From PGZG01 sp040235405 (GTDB lineage: Bacteria; Pseudomonadota; Gammaproteobacteria; Pseudomonadales; Alcanivoracaceae): DNA of 5,135 bases. The stretch is taken from contig JBECKT010000033.1 of assembly GCA_040235405.1 (NCBI GenBank), positions 1 through 5,135 of the forward strand. Reading direction: 5' to 3'. Position 1 is the stretch's first letter. Every line of letters starts with the position of its first letter. Of the stretch, positions 1 through 5,135 are shown piece after piece. Both the position numbers and the translations under genes were made by a program. The notes below the pieces were generated by a model. That model made no database searches and was not told the DNA's origin. It saw only the letters and a list, made by a program, of their open reading frames with translations.

Positions 1-355
1 GCAAATGAAACATCAGTGGCGTGGAGATGTTGTAAGGCAGGTTACCGACCACGCGAATACGTTTGCCGTCTTTTGCCAATGCGGCGAAATCAAATTTCAG
101 CGCATCAGCGCTGTGAATGGTCAGACGCTGGGCAGATATGCGTCGCTCCAGTTCGGTGATCAGATCGCGATCCAGTTCCACCACCTGAAGATGCTGGATG
201 CTATCCAGCAGAGGCAGTGTCAGGGCGCCCTGACCGGGGCCGATCTCGACCACGATCTGATCATCCGTCGGCGCGATAGCGCGCACCATTTTTTCCACCA
301 GCGCGGTGTCGGTAAGAAAGTGCTGGCCGAAGCGCTTGCGGGCCTGATGCTGCAT
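1..355 (-). CDS. rsmA: 16S rRNA (adenine(1518)-N6/adenine(1519)-N6)-dimethyltransferase, 3' end cut off by the window
   Basis: RsmA (KsgA) uses S-adenosylmethionine to dimethylate two adjacent adenines in the 3' terminal helix of 16S rRNA, a late step and checkpoint in 30S subunit assembly in the cytoplasm. Only the first 118 residues are inside the window; the family is usually about 265-275 residues. The Rossmann methyltransferase motifs appear in order: FGQHFL at residues 9-14, the SAM-binding VVEIGPGQGALT at 35-46, the acidic ELDRDL loop at 60-65, the SADAL segment at 82-86, and the catalytic NLPYNI at 105-110, typical of rRNA adenine dimethylases. The start is the ATG at 355, two bases after the pdxA stop, with a modest GGA ribosome-binding element nine bases upstream. 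It is last in the visible cluster, and translation probably depends on pdxA. In relatives apaG and apaH often follow, but this lies outside the window. Confidence 0.97.
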   Translation of the reverse strand, partial: MQHQARKRFGQHFLTDTALVEKMVRAIAPTDDQIVVEIGPGQGALTLPLLDSIQHLQVVELDRDLITELERRISAQRLTIHSADALKFDFAALAKDGKRIRVVGNLPYNISTPLMFHL

Positions 356-357
356 GG

Positions 358-1347
358 TCAGTTTTCCAGAGTGAGTTTCTGCTGCGCCAGTCGGGCGGCC
401 AGCCGGGTGGCGGCAATCAGGCTGCCGGGTTCAGCGCGGCCGCTGCCGGCCAGTTCGAAAGCCGTGCCGTGATCCACTGAGGTACGGATGAAAGGCAGGC
501 CCAGAGTAATGTTCACCGCTTCGCCGAAGCCGGCGTATTTCAGTACCGGCAGGCCCTGATCGTGATACATCGCCAGTACTGCATCATGGCCCTGAAGCTG
601 GCGCGGGGTAAAGGCAGTATCCGCAGGCAGCGGGCCGGTAAGCTGCATGCCTTCGCTGCGTAGTCGCTCCAGCGCAGGAATGATTATCTGCAGCTCTTCA
701 TCGCCAAGGTGGCCATTCTCACCAGCATGGGGATTCAGTCCGAGCACCAGAATACGCGGGGTATCGATGCCGAAGTGAACGCGCAGGTCGTGCTCAAGAA
801 TACGTGCCGTATCGAGAATCAGATTTTCGCTGATCGCAGCGGCGACATTGCGCAGCGGCAAGTGGGTGGTGGCCAGTGCCACTCGCAGCTCGCCGGCCAC
901 CAGCAGCATCACCACCCGGCCGACACCGGCACGCTGGCACAGGTACTCGGTGTGGCCGGTGAAGCCGGCGAGCGCGCCTTCGCGGATCACATGCTTGGCC
1001 AGCGGCGCGGTGACCATCGCCGAGAAAGTACCGTTCATGCAGCCGTCTGCGGCGCGGTCAAGCAGGGTCAGAATGCTTTGCGCTGTGGCCGGGTCAGGTT
1101 TGCCGGGCTGAACATCGGCGCCGCTGGGCTGATGCCAGACAGCGACGCCATTATCCGCAAGCTGCCCGCCGGGCAGCCAGTCATGTAGCGTGATATTGAG
1201 ATTGAGCTGTCTGGCGCGCTGCGCCAGCACCTCACGATCAGCAAGAATCACCAGTGGTACATCGGTCACTTGCTGCGGCAGTTGCAGTACCAGATCCGGG
1301 CCGATGCCAGCCGGGTCTCCGCAGGTGATGGCGACCGGCGCGATCAT
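358..1347 (-). CDS. pdxA: 4-hydroxythreonine-4-phosphate dehydrogenase
   Basis: PdxA oxidises 4-phosphohydroxy-L-threonine with NAD(P)+. The product decarboxylates to the aminoacetone phosphate that PdxJ condenses with deoxyxylulose 5-phosphate to form pyridoxine 5'-phosphate. It is a cytoplasmic metal-dependent homodimer. The protein is 329 residues, the usual family length. Visible motifs are GDPAGIGPD at 10-18, FTGHTEYL at 129-136, THLPL at 161-165, GLNPHAGE at 203-210, YHDQGLPVLK at 261-270 and TSVDHGTAFELAG at 289-301. Three histidines (162, 207, 262) have the same 45- and 55-residue spacing as the metal ligands of the E. coli enzyme (166, 211, 266), so it should be active. The ATG at 1347 shares its A with the surA stop (TGATG). 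The frame stays open 86 codons further upstream, but that stretch lies inside surA and does not resemble PdxA. The nearest ribosome-binding element (GTGGAT) is 12 bases away and weak, so coupling to surA is likely. Confidence 0.98.
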   Translation of the reverse strand: MIAPVAITCGDPAGIGPDLVLQLPQQVTDVPLVILADREVLAQRARQLNLNITLHDWLPGGQLADNGVAVWHQPSGADVQPGKPDPATAQSILTLLDRAADGCMNGTFSAMVTAPLAKHVIREGALAGFTGHTEYLCQRAGVGRVVMLLVAGELRVALATTHLPLRNVAAAISENLILDTARILEHDLRVHFGIDTPRILVLGLNPHAGENGHLGDEELQIIIPALERLRSEGMQLTGPLPADTAFTPRQLQGHDAVLAMYHDQGLPVLKYAGFGEAVNITLGLPFIRTSVDHGTAFELAGSGRAEPGSLIAATRLAARLAQQKLTLEN

Positions 1348-2618
1348 CAAAGGCGAATATCCACATAGGCTTCCTGGCGCAGTTCGGTGGTCCACAGCTC
1401 CAGCTCTTCGGCAAAGCGACGCTGGTGCAGGGCCTGACGGGCGCGCAGGCGGCGGTATTCCTCGCTCATGTCCGCAGTGCGGATCGAGTCCACTTGCAGT
1501 ACATGCCAGCCATATTCGGTGCGAAACGGTTCGCTGAGCTGGCCGGCCGGTGTTGCCTGCATGCGCTGGTCGAACTCTTCCACCATCTCGCCCGGGGTAA
1601 CCCATTCGAGGCTGCCGCCATTGCGTGCACTGCCGGGATCGTCAGAAAACTCCCGTGCCAGGCGCGCCATGTCTTCGCCCTGACTGATCCGGTTATGCAG
1701 TTCACGAATCAGGCGTTCGGCTTCCTCACTGCTGCGTAGCGTGGACGGGCGCACCAGAATATGACGAACCAGATACTGGTCGACCATCTGCTGGTCGCCG
1801 CCGCGGCGATCAATCATCTTGAGGATATGAAAGCCGTTTCCGGCACGAATCGGCCCGGCCAGTTCGCCGGCCTTCAGGTCGATCACCGCATCGGTGAACA
1901 GCGCCGGCCATTGTGCTGCCGGGCGCCAGCCCAGATCGCCACCTTCCAGTGCCGATTGACCGTCGGAAAACTCGGTGGCCTGGGCGAAGAAGTCAGCGCC
2001 ATTACGCAGGCGGTTGATGATGTCCCGGGCTTTGCCTTCGGCCAGTTTCAGCTGGTCAGCGGACGCTCCTTCCGGGATCGCCACCATGATATGGCCAAGC
2101 CGAAATTCCGATTCAAATAACTGTCGTGCCTGTTCCGATTGCAGGAAACGATCCAGTTCACCGTCGGTGATACGCACGCGCTGGCCCACCCGACGCTGGC
2201 GCAGCTGGTTGATGGCCATTTCCGTGCGCAGTTGCTCCCGGAATGCGGACCAGTCATAGCCTTCAGTGCGCAGATGCTCGGCAAATTCTTCCAGGCTGTA
2301 ACCATTCTGCCGGGCAATGCCGGTTAGCGAGTCATTCAGGATCGTGTCGTCAATCTTGATGCCGAGACGTTTGGCCTGATCAAGCTGAATCTGTTCCAGC
2401 ACCATGCGTTCAAGAATCTGGCTGCGCAGAATATCTTCCGGCGGCATTGGTCTTCCTTCTGCCTGCAGGTTACGGCGAATATCGGCCACCCGGGTATCGA
2501 GTTCGCTTTCCATGATGATGCTGTCATCCACCACAGCGGCGATCCGGTCCAGTGGTTGCAGCTCATCAGCAAATGCCAGCGCCGGTAACAACAGCGCAAG
2601 GCAGGCAAATCGGATCAT
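1347..2618 (-). CDS. surA: Periplasmic peptidyl-prolyl isomerase and outer-membrane protein chaperone SurA
   Basis: SurA binds unfolded outer-membrane proteins in the periplasm and delivers them to the Bam complex; LptD is a known client, which fits the gene order. The 423 residues match the family (428 in E. coli). Residues 1-17 are a Sec signal peptide with a hydrophobic run and an AFA|DEL cleavage site. Next come the helical N-terminal chaperone domain (about 18-168), a first parvulin domain (about 171-272, starting FRLGHIMV and containing GGDLGW and GFHIL), a second parvulin domain (about 282-381, starting YLVRHILV, with EFSDDPGS and YGWHVLQV), and a C-terminal helix and strand (about 385-423) that complete the chaperone core. 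The start ATG overlaps the lptD stop as ATGA and has a strong AGGAG six bases upstream. The second isomerase domain reads GGSLEW where the family usually has GGDLGW or a close variant, so its catalytic activity is less certain than its chaperone role. Confidence 0.97.
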   Translation of the reverse strand: MIRFACLALLLPALAFADELQPLDRIAAVVDDSIIMESELDTRVADIRRNLQAEGRPMPPEDILRSQILERMVLEQIQLDQAKRLGIKIDDTILNDSLTGIARQNGYSLEEFAEHLRTEGYDWSAFREQLRTEMAINQLRQRRVGQRVRITDGELDRFLQSEQARQLFESEFRLGHIMVAIPEGASADQLKLAEGKARDIINRLRNGADFFAQATEFSDGQSALEGGDLGWRPAAQWPALFTDAVIDLKAGELAGPIRAGNGFHILKMIDRRGGDQQMVDQYLVRHILVRPSTLRSSEEAERLIRELHNRISQGEDMARLAREFSDDPGSARNGGSLEWVTPGEMVEEFDQRMQATPAGQLSEPFRTEYGWHVLQVDSIRTADMSEEYRRLRARQALHQRRFAEELELWTTELRQEAYVDIRL

Positions 2619-4888
2619 GGTGTTCTCCTGTAACCGGGAATGCCGCGTTCCAGCAGCGTGTCGACGGTGCCGCCGAATCCGCCCAGGCCAATCATCTGGA
2701 TCTGCAGCAGGGTGGTCCGTTCCGCGTCCAGCGTGGTGTCGCCATCGCGATCACTCAGTTCACGCAGATTGATAAGACGAATACGCCAGCAGCAGTCGCG
2801 GTATTCGACCCCGGAAATATTTTCCAGCGACTGCCGTTCGCCAAGATCGTGCAGCCAGCGACCGATCAGACTCCAGTTGCGGTGGACCGGCACAATGGCA
2901 GCGAGTTCCGTCTGGCGAATGTCATCCACCGGCCGATACTGATAGCCGGCATGAAGATACAGGCGGCTGCGGTCACTGTAACCGATCCGCAGGCCATTCT
3001 GTTCCCTGCGGTTCTTTTCCGAGTTCCACTGGGTTTCGGCAAACAGCGACCAGCGCTGGTCCAGCTGCAGGGTGGCGTCGGCAATGACCGGGCTCTGCCG
3101 CCGGGTGTTGTCCGGCAGGGTAATGTTGCCGGATTCGACAATCCGGTCCTGATCGTGGAATTTCTGCGCAGCCCGCAGGATCAGCAGGTCATCACCGCGT
3201 CGCGGGTCCCGGAACCGGCTGGTGACACCGATGGTGGCGCTTTTCTCGTCACCGATACGGTCGTAGCCGGTGAAGCGGTTCTCCCGGAACAGGGTGTCCC
3301 AGGACGAGGTCAGTCGACCGCTGTCGAAATCCGGCAGATCAATCTGGTCTTCCTGCTCGATATGGTTCAGGAAAACACGGGGCTCCAGTGTCTGCAGCAG
3401 CTGGCGGCCGGCGAAACTGATTGGCCGTTCGAGGAACAGGCCGCTATCAAGGTTGGCGCCCCAGAGCGAGCGGGTCGGCGTATCTGACGGCAGGGTGTCC
3501 ACCCCGCTGAGCGAGTAGGCGGTTTGATAGAAACGGACTCGCGGATGCAGGTAGCCCCATGGCTTTTCCATCGGCACTGACAGTGCCGGCTGCAGGTGGA
3601 TGCGCTGGCCACGGATATCATCGGCGGCGACCACGGCGGTGCGGTCAAACACGGTAATGTCGCTGGTCCAGTCGAGCGTCAATGGGCCGAGAAGGGGTTG
3701 CAAGCCGGTCAGGTTCAGCTGGGGCAGTCGGCGATAGGGGAGGTCGTCATCCAGCAGGGTAGGATCAATGGTTTGCCAGGCCTGCAGCCGGGCGAGAAAC
3801 CGCCAGTGTCGGCCGAAATACTCGGCCTGACCTTCGCGTGGCAGATGTGTCAGCGAGGCGACCTCAAGGCCGGTGTCGAGATCCTTGAAGTAGAAATCGT
3901 CGGAGACATAGTTGACGTCGGTGCTGAACAGCCAGCGGTCAAGGCTGCCGTCGTGGTTCCAGCTGGCCACCACCCGGTCTTCTTCGTCGAACAGTTTGTC
4001 TTCACGCAGCCAGCCATAAACCAGATCGCCAGTACCGAGCTTGGTCAGATAGCGGAACTCTGTGTTCAAGCCATTGCCGCGGCCGTCGATATAACGCGGA
4101 GCAAGGGTGGCATCCGCTTGCGGGTGCAGGTTCAGATACAGCGGCTGGCTGATATCAAAACCGCCGCTGTCGGTAGTGCCGAAATCCGGGAACAGCAGGC
4201 CGGTTTTGCGTCGGTCATCAATCGGAAAAGTAATCCAGGGCAGATACATGACCGGGATTTTTTCGACCTTGAGTACGACATGGCGGGCTTCGCCCCAGCC
4301 CTTGCTCTGATCCAGATCCAGCTCGCGGGCGCTGATGCGCCAGCCATCCGAGCCCGGCGCGCAGGTGGTGTAGCTGCCACGCTCGACAATGATCTGTTCA
4401 CCGCGCTGCTCAATACGCCTGGCTTCGCCGTGCGCCTGTTGCTCGAACAGGGCATAGCGAGCATCAAGCAGGGTGGCCTCACGGTTCTTCAGATTGCCGG
4501 TCAGGCTGTCAGCACGAAAGCTGAGCTCGCTGGTATCGAGCAGGATGTCCCCGGTCAGCTCGAACTTGCCAGTGGTCTGGTTATAGAGCGCGCGCTCAGC
4601 CCGCAATGAGCGGCCGGGTTGCTCGATCAGGACATCGCCCTCCAGCAGGGCATCGCCGTCGAGCTGGAACTCGGAGCGATCTGCGCTGATTTGCGTGTCT
4701 GGAGAACCGCCGGCAGCGGCCAGAGCCGGGTTATAGAACATGCCGCTGCACCAGACCGGAATCGGCCGCTGCAGGGATTCGGGCAGGGCATTCATCTCCT
4801 TGCGCTTGACCCAGTTCAGATCATCGGCCAGCGCCGGGCCTGCCAGCAAAGCGGAAATCAGCAGGGCAGAGGTGGGGCGCAGTGGCAT
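2615..4888 (-). CDS. lptD: LPS-assembly outer-membrane protein LptD
   Basis: LptD, with the lipoprotein LptE, is the outer-membrane translocon that inserts lipopolysaccharide into the outer leaflet at the end of the Lpt bridge. From the ATG at 4888 it is 757 residues (784 in E. coli, about 920 in P. aeruginosa). It has a signal peptide ending at ALA|DD (residue 21), an LptA-like jellyroll (about 65-200), and a large beta-barrel (about 205-757) rich in alternating strands. The conserved jellyroll-barrel junction is at 211-234, including YLPW, FPIDDRR and TGLLFP; the C-terminus has the conserved VDTLLERGIPGYR. There are exactly four mature cysteines, 47, 176, 699 and 700, the last two adjacent as in E. 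coli (31, 173, 724, 725), so the essential non-consecutive disulfides can form. A TTG two codons upstream is a possible start, but a GGA element is six bases from the ATG and abuts the TTG. First gene of the cluster. Confidence 0.97.
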   Translation of the reverse strand: MPLRPTSALLISALLAGPALADDLNWVKRKEMNALPESLQRPIPVWCSGMFYNPALAAAGGSPDTQISADRSEFQLDGDALLEGDVLIEQPGRSLRAERALYNQTTGKFELTGDILLDTSELSFRADSLTGNLKNREATLLDARYALFEQQAHGEARRIEQRGEQIIVERGSYTTCAPGSDGWRISARELDLDQSKGWGEARHVVLKVEKIPVMYLPWITFPIDDRRKTGLLFPDFGTTDSGGFDISQPLYLNLHPQADATLAPRYIDGRGNGLNTEFRYLTKLGTGDLVYGWLREDKLFDEEDRVVASWNHDGSLDRWLFSTDVNYVSDDFYFKDLDTGLEVASLTHLPREGQAEYFGRHWRFLARLQAWQTIDPTLLDDDLPYRRLPQLNLTGLQPLLGPLTLDWTSDITVFDRTAVVAADDIRGQRIHLQPALSVPMEKPWGYLHPRVRFYQTAYSLSGVDTLPSDTPTRSLWGANLDSGLFLERPISFAGRQLLQTLEPRVFLNHIEQEDQIDLPDFDSGRLTSSWDTLFRENRFTGYDRIGDEKSATIGVTSRFRDPRRGDDLLILRAAQKFHDQDRIVESGNITLPDNTRRQSPVIADATLQLDQRWSLFAETQWNSEKNRREQNGLRIGYSDRSRLYLHAGYQYRPVDDIRQTELAAIVPVHRNWSLIGRWLHDLGERQSLENISGVEYRDCCWRIRLINLRELSDRDGDTTLDAERTTLLQIQMIGLGGFGGTVDTLLERGIPGYRRTP
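2625..2629 (-). promoter_or_regulatory. Ribosome binding site of surA inside lptD
   Basis: AGGAG on the minus strand ends six bases before the surA ATG, within the last codons of lptD. It is the best Shine-Dalgarno match in the cluster and fixes the surA start at the ATGA overlap. SurA can thus be initiated efficiently in its own right as well as by coupling from lptD. Confidence 0.75.
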
Positions 4889-4894
4889 TCGCAA

Positions 4895-4897
4895 TCC
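4895..4897 (-). promoter_or_regulatory. Weak ribosome binding element of lptD
   Basis: GGA on the minus strand ends six bases before the ATG at 4888 and directly abuts the alternative TTG at 4894. The spacing favours the ATG as the lptD start, although the match is only three bases. Confidence 0.45.
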
Positions 4898-4933
4898 GGA
4901 ACAGGTAAAAAGCCGGACGGCAGTTTACTGGAT

Positions 4934-4938
4934 AGAGG
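4934..4938 (+). promoter_or_regulatory. Ribosome binding site of amgK
   Basis: AGAGG lies six bases upstream of the ATG at 4945, a good spacing and match to the 16S rRNA tail. It decides the amgK start over the in-frame ATG at codon 29, which lacks a comparable element. Confidence 0.7.
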
Positions 4939-4944
4939 GTGGCA

Positions 4945-5135
4945 ATGCAGCCGGCGACAGAGGCAGGGCAGATCGGGGGCGAAAGCGCCCAGGATGAGCG
5001 CAAATCGGCGCTGGATGCATGGGTTTCCATGCAGATCGGTCAGCAGGTCAGTGGCCTGCCGGCCTCTGCAGATGCCTCGTTCCGACGCTATTTTCGTTAC
5101 AAATTCACCGATGGTGACAGCCAGCGCAGCCTGAT
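4945..5135 (+). CDS. amgK: N-acetylmuramate/N-acetylglucosamine anomeric kinase AmgK, 5' part only
   Basis: An open frame runs from the ATG at 4945 to the window edge, giving 63 complete codons without a stop; the family is about 340 residues. The segment from residue 39, PASADASFRRYFRYKF, then SQRSL, matches the N-terminal nucleotide-binding strands of AmgK-type proteins of the aminoglycoside phosphotransferase (APH) superfamily, which typically read ADASFRRYFR followed by RSLI. AmgK phosphorylates free MurNAc and GlcNAc at C1. MurU then makes UDP-MurNAc, a peptidoglycan recycling route that bypasses de novo synthesis and lowers fosfomycin sensitivity in Pseudomonas. Position supports the call: in Pseudomonas amgK-murU lies divergent to lptD. 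The catalytic loop (the HxD region) is beyond the edge, so activity cannot be judged. The first 20 or so residues are polar and poorly recognisable; an internal ATG at codon 29 exists, but the good AGAGG ribosome-binding site favours 4945. Another phosphotransferase of the same superfamily is the main alternative. Confidence 0.86.
   Translation, partial: MQPATEAGQIGGESAQDERKSALDAWVSMQIGQQVSGLPASADASFRRYFRYKFTDGDSQRSL

Larger units (their letters stand above)
4889..4944. promoter_or_regulatory. Divergent control region between lptD and amgK
   Basis: These 56 bases separate the two start codons and are the only non-coding sequence in the window. Transcription signals for both directions must lie here or extend into the coding sequences. 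A TTGCCA sits at 4945-4940 on the minus strand, resembling a -35 for lptD, but the best -10-like match (TAAACT) is only 12 bases away, so I do not call a promoter. No sigma-E type GGAACTT...TCTGA pair, which drives lptD in E. coli, is visible toward lptD. The regulatory role is inferred from position. Confidence 0.5.

Noticed and set aside
5..472. Plus-strand open frame of 155 residues opposite rsmA and the end of pdxA.
   Set aside because: It lies antisense to clear catalytic motifs of RsmA and the C-terminus of PdxA; it is a reading-frame shadow.
1348..1605. Open frame extending pdxA 86 codons upstream (total 415 residues).
   Set aside because: The extension lies entirely inside the surA coding region in another frame, is proline/arginine-rich and unlike PdxA. 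The 329-residue form from 1347 matches the family length exactly.
2552..3487. Plus-strand open frame of 311 residues opposite lptD and surA.
   Set aside because: It spans the antisense of two real genes and shows no motif I recognise.
3596..4609. Long plus-strand open frame of 337 residues opposite lptD.
   Set aside because: It is fully antisense to the well-supported lptD. It has no recognisable domain, and such frames are common opposite GC-rich genes.
4907..4921. Terminator-like GCCG-TC-CGGC followed by five T on the minus strand, upstream of lptD.
   Set aside because: The stem is only four pairs with a two-base loop, which cannot close properly, and the flanks do not extend it. At 24 or so bases before the lptD start it is more likely chance than an attenuator.
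4898..4929. GGAACA on the plus strand resembling a sigma-E -35 for amgK.
   Set aside because: No TCTGA-like -10 is found at the expected spacing, and the hexamer match alone is too weak.
4940..4945. TTGCCA on the minus strand as a -35 of a sigma-70 promoter for lptD.
   Set aside because: The candidate -10 (TAAACT) is only 12 bases away instead of about 17, and the sequence at proper spacing (TGCCGT) is not -10-like.
4619..5134. Plus-strand frame of 171 residues covering the lptD start and running to the right edge.
   Set aside because: It overlaps the lptD signal peptide on the other strand and the amgK start in another frame. The frame from 4945 carries the recognisable ADASFRRYFR segment and a ribosome-binding site.

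Overview
The window is a stretch of core chromosome from a gammaproteobacterium. On the minus strand it carries the conserved outer-membrane and housekeeping cluster lptD-surA-pdxA-rsmA. On the plus strand, the start of a divergent gene that looks like amgK reads off the right edge. The pairing of lptD-surA-pdxA-rsmA with a divergent amgK is the arrangement known from Pseudomonas and its relatives, not from enterics. The LptD is compact (757 residues, against roughly 920 in P. aeruginosa), which argues against Pseudomonas itself. A marine relative in the Oceanospirillales/Pseudomonadales range, such as an Alcanivorax-like lineage, is possible, but the genus is a guess. Base composition is GC-rich throughout, with no visible break that would suggest transfer.

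Layout, read in the direction of minus-strand transcription from right to left: lptD (4888-2615), surA (2618-1347), pdxA (1347-358) and rsmA (355 to the left edge, cut after 118 codons). The genes are packed with a 4-base ATGA overlap, a 1-base TGATG overlap and a 2-base gap, so they almost certainly form one transcript with translational coupling. There is no intergenic space inside the cluster. The only non-coding stretch is the 56 bases between the lptD and amgK start codons (4889-4944), which must hold or border the promoters for both directions.

Functionally, LptD is the outer-membrane LPS translocon and SurA is the periplasmic chaperone that helps outer-membrane proteins, including LptD, to fold. 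PdxA makes part of the pyridoxal phosphate ring, and RsmA dimethylates 16S rRNA late in 30S assembly. AmgK starts the recycling of peptidoglycan amino sugars to UDP-MurNAc. The envelope theme therefore extends across the divergent promoter region.

I found no mobile elements, CRISPR arrays, RNA genes, convincing terminators or undescribed system here. The findings are modest: start-codon choice, coupling architecture, an altered motif in the second SurA isomerase domain, and the short divergent control region.
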